Both the position numbers and the translations under genes were made by a program. From NCBI GenBank assembly GCA_945903465.1, contig CAMDOF010000029.1, forward strand, positions 1 through 57,279: DNA of 57,279 nucleotides, written 5' to 3'. Within the stretch, counting starts at the first letter, position 1. Each line of letters begins with the position of its first letter. This DNA comes from Opitutus sp. GAS368 (GTDB taxonomy: Bacteria > Verrucomicrobiota > Verrucomicrobiia > Opitutales > Opitutaceae). Positions 8,219-17,187 of the stretch are shown in pieces. The notes beneath the pieces are model-generated. The model did not search any database. It worked only from the letters and a program-made list of their open reading frames with translations, and had not been told where the DNA came from.

Positions 8219-11200
8219 TCAAAACGATCCCTTTATCCCCATGATGATCGACGTGCCGGACGTCGACGTGAGCCGGCGACTGGCGTAGTGCGGGGTCAGG
8301 GGACCACTGGCGAGCGTCAACTGCCGCGCGTTGAAAGCATTCTGCACATTGGTGAACAGGGACAGCCGCTTGCTCAGCAGGACGATGACATTGAGATCGA
8401 GCGTGCAGCGCTTTTTTTCACTGAGGAAAGCATCCGGACCAAGGGTCGGTTGCGCTGTCCCCACCTGATCCCCGCGGTAATTCCATTTGGCCATAAAGAT
8501 CACGGGGTTTTTCTTGAACGAGAATCCCCAGTTCATGCTCTCGGGAATGAACTCGCTGAAGGACGCCAGCTGATTCCCCTCCAAATGAAGCTTCGTGCCG
8601 TTCAAGAACACGCTGAAGTAACGCGGCCAGCCGCTCATCTGCTCAAACGACTGCTTGAAATTTAATTCCACGCCGGTGATGCGCGCATCGCCGGAATTGA
8701 ACGTGGTGCTCACCGTCCAGCCGACATACCGCGGATCCAAGTCCAACGCGACCGTGTCCGCCAACGTCATGATCTTCACCGAATCGCCAAAGAAGTCCGT
8801 GATGTTCTTTTGAAACGCACCGACGCTGACCAGTCCGCCCGACCGCGTATAATATTCCAACGATAAATCATAGTTGTTCGCGTGCCATGGCTTCAGGCCG
8901 GTGTTCCGGACGGTGATGCGGCCGGTGGTCGTGGTAGGATCGGCAACGTTGTCGTCTTCGGCAATGTCCGTGTTCGGAATGATATCGGTGAAGTCGGGCC
9001 GCCCGTAGGTTTTCGCATACGCGAGGCGAAGCACGAGGTTCTCGGTCACGTTGTGATTGAGATGCAGGCTCGGATAGAAGCCGTCGTAGCTGCGACTGGC
9101 GTGCGCACCACGTTCCTTCAGGGTCAGCCGCAACGACTCCAGCGAGCCCACCGCGCCCGCCTCCGGTTTGCGGATCCGCGCTCCGGCGGCATTGCGCGCA
9201 AAGGTGCCGTCGGCATTCCGCACAAAATCCGCCGCGGGATCCGAAAGCGCGCCCCGGCCCTCGGTTTCAGTCTTTTCGTATCGCACGCCGCCCAGCAGCT
9301 GGGTGCGGCCCTGGAAAAACTTCAGCTCCGCCTGCGCGTACAGGGCCGAGACGTTTTCCTTCACCAGCTCCGAGTTCCGGGTCGCGAACGTCTCCGCCGC
9401 GACGATCTGCGCCAGAGTTTGCGAGAAGAGCGTCGGGTTCTTCTCAAACGCCTCCCACACCAGCTTGGGTGAAATCTGCGGCGTCGTGGCGCCGTCCGAA
9501 CGCGGCCCGGTGGCGTCGTTCTTGTAGACCGGCGACACGTAGGGCGCGGGCGAAAAACTGCCGTTGAGGCCGTTGTAGGTCCACGTCATATTCTGCCGCC
9601 GAACGTCCCGTGTCTGGGTTTTGCTCCGGCCCCCGACCTGCACCGCGGCGGGCACGGGCAGGAAATTCACCTGCTTGCGCACGTCGAGATTGGCGCCGTC
9701 GATGATGTCGTCCGAATCGCGGGGCGTGGAGTTGGCGGTCGACAGACGATAGCTCCTCACCTCGCCGAGGTCGATCGGTTGGTTCGCATTGTTAAACGCC
9801 TCGATCTTTCCGGGCCGCAGTTCGCTGATTTCACTGAACCGCACTCGGGCCGGATCCACCAGCGCGACACCCAGTTGGCGGAAATTGCCGGCGTGGGTGT
9901 CGCGCAGCCAGAGCTTGGCCGTGGAGCGGCTGAGGCCCGTCTGGATCCGCCAGTTGCCGTCGTCGAAGCGGTAATTGAGATTGTTGCCGACGTTGTTCTT
10001 GTTGATCTGAATCGAGGCGCCCGAGGCCAGTGTGACGGTGCCGCGTCCGGTGGGGCCGCTGGCAAAATCGGGCCCGAATGTCAGCCCGCTCCCGGTCGCG
10101 GGCGTCGGGGTGGCATTGGTGCCCAGGTTGGAGATGAATTTCGTCGGGAGCTGCCCGTAGATGGAATACGTGCCCTGCACCCCCAGCGACAGGACGGCGT
10201 TTTGATGCACCCGCCAGTCGGCCTTCACGCCGGCCGAGTAGCGGGTGAAGATCGCGAGGATGTCGGTCGCGTCGTAGATTTGCAGATACGGCTTGGCCAA
10301 GCTCGCCCCGCTGCCGGCGAGCGTGGCGTTGTACGTCGTCCGCCGCTCCTGATTCTCGACGTACTTGGTGCGCGCACCACCCGTGATCACGAGACCGAAA
10401 TTCCGGTTTACAGGCAGCGTGTAGTCAAACATCGCCCCCGGCCTAATCTTGTAGATTTTCTCATCGTTGAGGTACGGCGTCCGGTGCAACGCAAGCCGGT
10501 GCGAACTGGCGGTGAGATCGACATTGTAGTTGAACGACGCCCGCTGCCGCTCGAAGGAACTTTTGCTCGTCATGTTGATCGACCCCGCCAGCGAATCGGC
10601 GGGATTGGCCGGAGTCGGCACCTTTGTGATCTCGATCCGGGCTAGATTATTGATCGACATCTGGCTGAAATCGAAGAACCGCGAATTTCCGGAGACGTTC
10701 GACGTGTTGGCCAGTTGGGAGCCATCCGTCGAGACGGACACCATTCCGGCACCGAAGCCCCGGACGCTGATTCGCGCGGCGGACGTCTGATCCCCGGAGC
10801 GATCGTAGAGGGCCGTCACCCCGGGCAGAAATTTCATCATCTCCGCGACATTCCCGTCCATCACGTCGCCAAAAGAATCGGCGGACACCACCAGCTTCAC
10901 GTTCGGCGCGAACCGCTGCTCGTTATTGGCGATGGCCATGGCGTCAGTCTCACGGGACGAGGCGACCACAAATGAATCGAGTTTCACGACCTTGGCGTCC
11001 GCCCCGTGCAAGGTGCCGCTGCTGAGTTGGAAATCACGTTCGACGCGCTGCCCGCTTAGAACGTGGAGCGTAACGCTCTGGGGATCCAATCCGGTGTAGA
11101 ACACGTCGATCGTGAGTTCGCCAGCCTGCGCAGTACTGATGATGTAGGTGCCCGCTTCGTTGGTAAAAGCCGTGCGATCCGTGCCGTGGATCGACACCCG

Positions 11201-11374
11201 GGCGTTGTTGAGAAAATTGCCTGAAAGGGCGTTTTGCACCCGGCCGGTGACCACGCCGCGGCCGTCGGTGGTTTTGCTTGCTGGCGCCGCCTCCGCCGCC
11301 TGCACGCTGCGGCCGGGAACGACGATCGAAGCCAAAAAAACGGTCATCAGGGCCATGAGATACCTTGTCTTCAT
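8219..11374 (-). CDS. TonB-dependent receptor with carboxypeptidase-regulatory-like domain
   Basis: About 1051 aa from the ATG at 11374 (MKTRYLMALMTV, then a signal peptide ending near SVQAAEA); the open frame upstream runs into repeat R2 and is not coding. Domain order: regulatory-like domain (RGVVTGRVQNALSGNF), plug (RFAPNVKLVVSADSFGDV to DSLAGSINMTSKS), and a long barrel ending in IIMGIKGSF. It should import an oligosaccharide across the outer membrane in a TonB-driven way. It shares family and domain layout with 2311-5460 but the proteins are strongly diverged, in contrast to the near-identical upstream repeats. The nearest neighbours are gene fragments downstream and a regulator upstream. 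Confidence 0.9.
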   Translation of the reverse strand: MKTRYLMALMTVFLASIVVPGRSVQAAEAAPASKTTDGRGVVTGRVQNALSGNFLNNARVSIHGTDRTAFTNEAGTYIISTAQAGELTIDVFYTGLDPQSVTLHVLSGQRVERDFQLSSGTLHGADAKVVKLDSFVVASSRETDAMAIANNEQRFAPNVKLVVSADSFGDVMDGNVAEMMKFLPGVTALYDRSGDQTSAARISVRGFGAGMVSVSTDGSQLANTSNVSGNSRFFDFSQMSINNLARIEITKVPTPANPADSLAGSINMTSKSSFERQRASFNYNVDLTASSHRLALHRTPYLNDEKIYKIRPGAMFDYTLPVNRNFGLVITGGARTKYVENQERRTTYNATLAGSGASLAKPYLQIYDATDILAIFTRYSAGVKADWRVHQNAVLSLGVQGTYSIYGQLPTKFISNLGTNATPTPATGSGLTFGPDFASGPTGRGTVTLASGASIQINKNNVGNNLNYRFDDGNWRIQTGLSRSTAKLWLRDTHAGNFRQLGVALVDPARVRFSEISELRPGKIEAFNNANQPIDLGEVRSYRLSTANSTPRDSDDIIDGANLDVRKQVNFLPVPAAVQVGGRSKTQTRDVRRQNMTWTYNGLNGSFSPAPYVSPVYKNDATGPRSDGATTPQISPKLVWEAFEKNPTLFSQTLAQIVAAETFATRNSELVKENVSALYAQAELKFFQGRTQLLGGVRYEKTETEGRGALSDPAADFVRNADGTFARNAAGARIRKPEAGAVGSLESLRLTLKERGAHASRSYDGFYPSLHLNHNVTENLVLRLAYAKTYGRPDFTDIIPNTDIAEDDNVADPTTTTGRITVRNTGLKPWHANNYDLSLEYYTRSGGLVSVGAFQKNITDFFGDSVKIMTLADTVALDLDPRYVGWTVSTTFNSGDARITGVELNFKQSFEQMSGWPRYFSVFLNGTKLHLEGNQLASFSEFIPESMNWGFSFKKNPVIFMAKWNYRGDQVGTAQPTLGPDAFLSEKKRCTLDLNVIVLLSKRLSLFTNVQNAFNARQLTLASGPLTPHYASRRLTSTSGTSIIMGIKGSF

Positions 11375-11471
11375 AATCGGCAGATTCCGGCGGTGGGGTT
11401 GGGCCCGCGCCGTTCTTATTCCTAAGAAACAGCATTCGTAAAACGTTCCCGAGAAACATGCGGGTGGTTTC

Positions 11472-11836
11472 TTTCGGTCACCTACAAAATCCGATTTTGA
11501 GGCGGGGGCTCCTAGGAAACTGGATCTACGGGGCGAGGGGTTTAAAGGGAGGGGCATGGTGGGATGGGGATATGTTAGCTGTAATTGAGTCGATTTTGAG
11601 AGGGTGGCAGGTTCGGCTGGTGCTGGAGATTTGGGTGGGAAACGGCTGCGGCGGAAAGGGGATTTCAGGTGCGAATCGAGGCGCGGCTTGCCGTTTGGGC
11701 GGGCAATCATCGCGGCGGACGATGCGCGGATGCAGTCCTCCGGAGCGCTCGGGGTCAAGGAGCCAGCGTTTTAAAAAAAATTCTCAGGCAGACTCGTTGC
11801 GTCGGCTGGCGCGTCGTCAGCCGAGGGTCGGCTGGG
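11472..11836. repeat. R2: copy 2 of the ~365-bp receptor-linked repeat
   Basis: Pairs with R1 (5547-5910). It begins 98 bp upstream of the receptor ATG at 11374, against 86 bp for R1, so position and orientation relative to the gene are conserved. Differences cluster at the receptor-proximal end, while the central block is essentially identical. There is no inverted terminal repeat and no reading frame conserved by codon pattern. Confidence 0.85.
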
Positions 11837-12295
11837 TCGGCGTCGGCGTAGAAGGGGCTCTGGTCGTCGGGCCGAACGGGGCGGGTGGGCTCCTTCCAGA
11901 AGACCGGTTCGCTCGCCGCGGCGGCGGGCTGGGTGTAGTCGTCGGCCAACAACTCGGCGTGCCCAGGCGCGTCCGCGGGAGCGGCGGGTGCGCGCGGCCA
12001 CGCGAAACCCGTCTGGTCGAAGTCAGCGCACGGGTCCCTGACGCCGGCGCGGAAGCGGAGCGATTCGTCATGGATTTTTGGATACGGGAGGTCCGCGGTG
12101 CCGGTGCGGGCGTCCACCGGATAGGCGGTGCCGGTGCGGACCGAGCCGATAGGGGTAGAGTAGGCAGGAGCTGGCCGACTCACCTCGGTCAGCTTCTGCC
12201 TCCTCTACCCCCTGCTATGGGGAATTTGTCCTGCTGATCGCACCGCGGGAGTTTGTCTTGTAGCGCGGGGCGCCCGACCGGTCAGACTGGGACGA
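11837..12295. other. gene-poor stretch beyond R2
   Basis: About 460 bp without a gene I can name. On the minus strand a frame between 12183 and R2 reads like real protein for about 90 residues (YPVDARTGTADLPYPK, FDQTGFAWPRAP) and stops at the R2 border. It may be another fragment cut by the repeat, but I recognise no family. The stretch also contains the strong hairpin described separately. Confidence 0.3.
12152..12211. terminator. 25-bp-arm hairpin downstream of the regulator gene
   Basis: The arms 12152-12176 (starting GGGGTAGAG) and 12187-12211 (ending CTCTACCCC) pair over 25 bp with about three mismatches around a ~10-nt loop. The hairpin lies about 85 bp past the stop of the minus-strand regulator, a fitting place for a terminator. 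It lacks a clear U-tract, so a REP-like or processing hairpin is equally possible. Confidence 0.45.
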
Positions 12296-13429
12296 TCACC
12301 GCCCGCTTGAGTTCTGAGTCAACAGCTGGCCCAGGGTTTTTCCCGGCACAAACTCCGGCACCAGCAACGTATCGCGAACGGGCGCGACGCCACCTCTCAC
12401 GATTACGAGAACAATCCGGGACAGTTTCTGTACAAACAGGGAGACATCGATGTCGTAACGCGCAATCGTTGGCACCACAAACTCGAGGTAGGGATCACTG
12501 TCCCGCGCGATGATTGAAATTTCCCGACCCACGTCCATCCCGGCATCGGTCAGAGCGGTCACCGTGCCAAGGGTAAATTGCGGAAGCGCGACCAACAGGC
12601 CGGTGGGCGGCGAGTTCCTCATCATGACGTCCAGGCATTGGCGCAAGCCGGCTGGCGTGCCATCATGCCGCACCACGCGCACTTCCGCGCCATTGACCTT
12701 GCTGCAGGTTTCACGAAATCCCGCCACCGTGTTGGTATGCCCCGCCTTCTCTTCATTGGGGATGAGCACGGCAAGCTGACGATGGCGGCGCCGGAGGAAC
12801 TGACCCGCCGCATGGCACCCGAGACCGTGATAATCGGTGCCAATGGAAGGAAGCTTTATCCCAAAGTGACGCGCTCCGACGATCAGGCACGGTCGCTTCC
12901 GCTCCATGAACCACCGCTGCAACGGTGCGGTCGAGTTCAATAGGACCCATGCGGCGGCAGTCTTCTCACGCTCCAACCGCTCCAACGCCGCCTCCGGAGT
13001 ACGGGAGAAACAAGCCGGGCTGACGTGTACGTCCAGTTCGTAACCAGCCGACGCCAGTTTTTCCCGCAGCCCGTCCACATGAAGCAAGTGCAGACTCCAC
13101 ATTTGCGCCACCGGCACGGCGGTGATCAGCACGATTCGCTTGGTGGATTGCGGCGAGATCGGACTCAGCCTCCGCTTGATAATCCGCCGGCGACATCCCT
13201 GGGACGAAGTCACCCAGCCGTCTCGCCCCAGCGTCTCCAGCGCGGCTCGCAGAGTCATGCGACTCACTTGAAACTGACGGGATAAATGAAGTTCGCCGGG
13301 CAGGTACTTGATCCAGGTTCCCTGCCGGATTCCGTTGCGCAAGATGTCACGCACCTGGCCGACGAGGGTCGAGCGCTGCGGGATGGATGGGGTGGAGGTC
13401 CCAGACACGGATGCGGAATCGTGGGCCAT
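12296..13429 (-). CDS. GntR-family regulator with LacI/PBP1-type sensor domain
   Basis: About 377 aa from the ATG at 13429; an in-frame TTG at 13468 would add 13 residues, and neither start has a good ribosome site. N-terminal winged helix of the GntR type: LVGQVRDILRNGIRQGTW, LPGELHLSRQFQVSRMTLRAALETLGRDGWV. It is followed by a periplasmic-binding-protein-like domain (RIVLITAVPV, then GTDYHGLGCHAAGQFLRRRHRQLAVLIP, and a C-terminal DVSLFVQKLSRIVLVIV). This architecture, as in AraR, normally senses a sugar or sugar acid and binds a short dyad operator. It is the only transcription factor I see in the window and sits beside the catabolic cluster in the same direction as 13612-23703. It is therefore the best candidate to bind the six 25-bp dyads. 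That link is inferred. Confidence 0.88.
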   Translation of the reverse strand: MAHDSASVSGTSTPSIPQRSTLVGQVRDILRNGIRQGTWIKYLPGELHLSRQFQVSRMTLRAALETLGRDGWVTSSQGCRRRIIKRRLSPISPQSTKRIVLITAVPVAQMWSLHLLHVDGLREKLASAGYELDVHVSPACFSRTPEAALERLEREKTAAAWVLLNSTAPLQRWFMERKRPCLIVGARHFGIKLPSIGTDYHGLGCHAAGQFLRRRHRQLAVLIPNEEKAGHTNTVAGFRETCSKVNGAEVRVVRHDGTPAGLRQCLDVMMRNSPPTGLLVALPQFTLGTVTALTDAGMDVGREISIIARDSDPYLEFVVPTIARYDIDVSLFVQKLSRIVLVIVRGGVAPVRDTLLVPEFVPGKTLGQLLTQNSSGR

Positions 13430-13611
13430 GTGGACAGGCGTTGTGTAACCATGCGGAATCAATGGCAAGTCACATGCCCATGATCGATCAATCCGTCGTC
13501 AATCCGCCCCCGTTGGCCGCGTAGTCCCCGCCTGGGCCCCGTCACGCGGTGGGATGCAAGGTCGCGATCGGGCTTTCCGATTACGTCCAAAAGGTGAGGC
13601 CGCACACCCGA

Positions 13612-16600
13612 TCAGTTCGGGCGGGAGAGACCGAGATACGCGAACAAATCGCGCAGTTGCTGATCGTCCATTTGGTCGAGCAAACCTTCTGGCATCAGGC
13701 TGCGACCGACGGGCTGCAGATTCTTGATCTCCGCTGGCCGCAAGCTGATGTCCTCCCCCTCCAAACCGCGCAGAATCACCAGCTGCGTATCCCGCCGCAC
13801 CACGAACCCACTGAGGCTCCGGCCGTCTTGCGTTGTGACCAGGTAATACTGGAAACCCTCGCGGATTTCCGCGTTGGGATTGATGATGCTGAGCAGCATG
13901 GTGCCCAGATTGTCGCGCTGGTAGGTCGTCAGATCCGGTCCCAGCCGGCCGCCTTTTTCGAACAGTTTGTGACAACTCGCGCAGCTCTGGGTAAACAACG
14001 CCTCGCCTGCCTTCGGGTTGCCCGTTCCTTGTTTCAGCCTGGCCTCCACCTCGGCGATGCGCCGGTTCAGGGCGGCATCACCGCTCCCGGACGCCGGCGG
14101 AAACACCTTGGCCACCGCCTCCGCCACGTCCGCTTGTTGATGTCCGCGCATTCGGTCCACGATATCCGGCGGAACCTCCGAGGAAGATATTTTTCCTGAT
14201 TCGACCGCGCGCAACAAATGCCTGCTCCACGCCGCGCGACTGGCAAGGAGTGCGAGGAGCGACGTCCGAATTTCACCGGCAGATTTCGGCAAAAGCGCCG
14301 CCGCCCACGTGCCGATGTCCGCCTGATCAAAATGTATCAGCGACCCAAGCGCCGCCCGGCGGAGCACAAGTGGCTCCGCGCCCGCCGCGACCGCCAACAG
14401 CTCCGGCACCGCGAGGTCGCTGCGCACTTCACCAAAGACCCGGGTGTAAAGCATCCGCTCGTCGAGTTTCGCCTTCTTGTTCCGCATCGTGGCCAAAGCC
14501 TCCTTGATCGCGGCGGACTCTCCCTGCCGCACGCGCAAAATTAGCGGCACCTGGCCCGAAGCCGCCATCGCCTTCGATAGCTCCTCCGGCAAATCCACCA
14601 ACTCGCGCCCACGATACGCCTCTTCAAATCCCTTCATCAGGAATGCCGCATGCCGCCGCGTCGGCGCCAGACGTAGCAATTGGGTGCACACCATCAGATC
14701 CTGGCGCCGCCCTTCCAGTGCAAACCGCCGCATCAGCCGCGGCAGCAAATGTTCCTGAACCATCGGCCGCTCCCACAGAGCCACGTTTTGAAACAGCGCC
14801 ACCACCCGCTCGCGATCCACGCCCACGTGGGCCTCCAGCACCCACCAGACGAGGAGCGGAATATAGGGATCGGCGGCGTCGCCGTCATTAGCCGCGAGAA
14901 TCTCCACCAGCGTCAGCGCCGGCGCGGTCGCAAGCCGGCGCGCGGTGGAGGCGAATTGCGCTCGCACCTCCGCGTCCGGTTCCCCTCGGGCCTGCCCCAA
15001 CAACGCCTTCAGCAATTCGGCTGGCAAATCCCCCGATTTTTTCGCGCCGATGCCGGGCAGACCCGGCCCGCGATTCACGCCATACTTGTCTCCCAGCAGC
15101 CGCACCGCCCACAGCCTCACCGTCGGAGACGAATGCCGTAGGGCGATTTGCGCCGTGTCATCATTCAACGACCCCATCCGATGAAGCGCCCAGAGCGCAG
15201 GCAGCGCACCCACGTCCCGGTTCCGCGCCAAAGCCTGCACCAGCGGAGCCACGGCGGCCAAATCCTTGCGCTCGCCCAACAACTGAACCGCCATCTGGCG
15301 GTGCCATTTGTTCGGGTGCGAAAGGAACGCGATCAGCTGGCCGGTCGATTTTTTTTCCAGATTGGTGTCGCGCTCGAGGGTCGACTCCCTGCCGCGCAGC
15401 CGGTAAATCCGGCCCGTGCTCGGATCAATCTGACTTTGATAATGGTTCCGGTGCGCGGTGTAGTACTCGTACATGTCGGACACGAAGAGCGATCCGTCCG
15501 GCGCATTGACAATATGGAGCGGCCGAAAAGCGATGTCCTCACTCCACATCGGTCGCCCGAGGTCCTTCGTCTCAAAGGTCGATCGGAGGACATTGCGCTG
15601 GGCGTCGATCACCTCGTTGTGCAGTGGATCAATCGCGAAAAGGTGCCCATGATATTTCGGCGGCATCGCCGTCCCCTCTGCGAACGCACCGAAATGCGAA
15701 AATCGCCGCACCGGCGTGAGGGTGTGCATATACGGCAGTTGGCCAAAGGCGTACATTTCGCCCGGCCCGGGTCGCTGCAGGGTGAAATAGCCGCCCTGCA
15801 CATAGTGAAACCCGCGCGTCTGGCCGCCGTTGTGGCCTGAGTACAATCGGCCCTGCGCGTCGAACTCGAGGCCGAATGTATTGCCGCCGCCTTTTGCGAA
15901 AATCTCATAGGCGCTCGTTTCCGGATGATAGCGCCAGACCATGCTGCCGTCGAAATAGACGCCGTCCTCGTTTGCTTCACCCAGCCCGGGCCGGGTCACC
16001 CGGCTCGTCACCGTGCTGCCCTGCCCGCCATACAGCCAGCCGTCCGGCCCCCAGACCAGTCCGTTGGCCACGGAATGTGTGTCCTCAAGGCCGAAGCCCT
16101 GAAGCTGCACCCCGGGCGGACCGTCGGGAATGTCGTCAAAATCCCGGTCAGGATAGAACATCAAGTAGGGCGTGTTCATCACCCAGACTCCGCCGTGGCC
16201 CCGCACGACTGAATTCGCCATGTTCAAGCCGTCCTGAAACACCGAGTGCCGGTCGAAAACCCCGTCGCCGTCGGTGTCTTCGTGAATCGAAATGACATCC
16301 GCTCCCCGGTCGTGCTGGGGCGGCGCCGGCGGCACCCGGTCGAAAATAGTTTCTATGCCCGGCGTGCGGCCGATGACCTTCAATCCGGCGGGATAGGGGT
16401 ATTGTCGATATTGCGCCACCCAGAGCCGCCCGCGGGCGTCAAAACTCAGGTGCGTCGGCTGGGCGACCAACGGCTCACTCAGAAGCAGTTCAACCTTCAA
16501 GTCGTCGGCCGACTTCATCTTGGCCAGGGCTTCCGGCGGCGAGAGTTTCGGCCCGGGATCCAACTGCGCCAATTGCCCCAGGACAAAGTTCGAGCTCTGG

Positions 16601-17187
16601 AATTGATCGAATGACGTCCCAGGCGGACGAGCCGCCAGGGCGCGGCCGGGTCGGTAGCTGTCGTCCGAGGAAAACTCCCACCGCCCTTCCAACACACATT
16701 CGTTCATGATGTTCATGATCCGCGGCGCGCCGCCCAAAAACCCGCCCGGACCCGACGGGTTGTAAACGCGAATGGCGAGCTCGTTCCATTGTCCCTTGCT
16801 CAACGTTCCCGGCGGCACCGCGTGGCGGTGCAAGTCGTGGCGCGCGCTCTTGAAATCCGGGGGAAACTGGCCGCCGCCGCCAATCTTCACCCCGTTGACG
16901 TAGACTTCGTGCGCGTCCGCCAAATCGCGAATGACCACGCCGACCGTCTCCGCGTACTTTATCTCTTCATACCTGTCCGTGTTCTTGAAAAAACTGTCCG
17001 GAACTCTTACCCAGGTCCGATACCAGACGACGCCGTCATGGTTTTTCGCCGCCGCGGGGCCTTTCTCCTCCCATGAGCCCGGGACGGCGATCGGATGCCA
17101 GTCGGCGCCCTGCAGCCCGCCGGCCAGGAGACCGGCTAGGGCGATGATCGCCTGGCGAATTCCTCGCAACCAGAGGCGCGTTTTCAC
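13612..17187 (-). CDS. PVC-type sugar-binding/beta-propeller/HEAT/cytochrome c protein
   Basis: 1191 aa. Signal peptide (to about residue 27), then a GH2-like jelly-roll domain (WHPIAVPGSWEE, VVWYRTWVRVP, AHEVYVNGVKIGG, about 30-150). Next is the PVC membrane-bound-dehydrogenase propeller (SFDARGRLWVAQYRQYPYP, EDTDGDGVFD, GLVWGPDGWLYGG, NTFGLEFDAQGRLYSGHNGG, about 235-590), HEAT-like helices (about 600-1000), and a C-terminal heme domain with CASCH near residue 1070 and ending in a Planctomycete/Verrucomicrobium-type helix (MDDQQLRDLFAYL). It is probably periplasmic, passing electrons from a sugar oxidation to a respiratory acceptor. It starts with GTG inside the stop of the upstream Gfo/Idh/MocA gene (GTGA, 17184-17187), so the two are translationally coupled. 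An N-terminal lectin-like domain on this scaffold suggests a carbohydrate substrate; the substrate itself is unknown. Confidence 0.88.
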   Translation of the reverse strand: MKTRLWLRGIRQAIIALAGLLAGGLQGADWHPIAVPGSWEEKGPAAAKNHDGVVWYRTWVRVPDSFFKNTDRYEEIKYAETVGVVIRDLADAHEVYVNGVKIGGGGQFPPDFKSARHDLHRHAVPPGTLSKGQWNELAIRVYNPSGPGGFLGGAPRIMNIMNECVLEGRWEFSSDDSYRPGRALAARPPGTSFDQFQSSNFVLGQLAQLDPGPKLSPPEALAKMKSADDLKVELLLSEPLVAQPTHLSFDARGRLWVAQYRQYPYPAGLKVIGRTPGIETIFDRVPPAPPQHDRGADVISIHEDTDGDGVFDRHSVFQDGLNMANSVVRGHGGVWVMNTPYLMFYPDRDFDDIPDGPPGVQLQGFGLEDTHSVANGLVWGPDGWLYGGQGSTVTSRVTRPGLGEANEDGVYFDGSMVWRYHPETSAYEIFAKGGGNTFGLEFDAQGRLYSGHNGGQTRGFHYVQGGYFTLQRPGPGEMYAFGQLPYMHTLTPVRRFSHFGAFAEGTAMPPKYHGHLFAIDPLHNEVIDAQRNVLRSTFETKDLGRPMWSEDIAFRPLHIVNAPDGSLFVSDMYEYYTAHRNHYQSQIDPSTGRIYRLRGRESTLERDTNLEKKSTGQLIAFLSHPNKWHRQMAVQLLGERKDLAAVAPLVQALARNRDVGALPALWALHRMGSLNDDTAQIALRHSSPTVRLWAVRLLGDKYGVNRGPGLPGIGAKKSGDLPAELLKALLGQARGEPDAEVRAQFASTARRLATAPALTLVEILAANDGDAADPYIPLLVWWVLEAHVGVDRERVVALFQNVALWERPMVQEHLLPRLMRRFALEGRRQDLMVCTQLLRLAPTRRHAAFLMKGFEEAYRGRELVDLPEELSKAMAASGQVPLILRVRQGESAAIKEALATMRNKKAKLDERMLYTRVFGEVRSDLAVPELLAVAAGAEPLVLRRAALGSLIHFDQADIGTWAAALLPKSAGEIRTSLLALLASRAAWSRHLLRAVESGKISSSEVPPDIVDRMRGHQQADVAEAVAKVFPPASGSGDAALNRRIAEVEARLKQGTGNPKAGEALFTQSCASCHKLFEKGGRLGPDLTTYQRDNLGTMLLSIINPNAEIREGFQYYLVTTQDGRSLSGFVVRRDTQLVILRGLEGEDISLRPAEIKNLQPVGRSLMPEGLLDQMDDQQLRDLFAYLGLSRPN

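Noticed and set aside
5461..11458. R1/R2 as an insertion sequence
   Set aside because: No transposase, no inverted ends and no target duplication were found; it is better described as a repeat of unknown nature.
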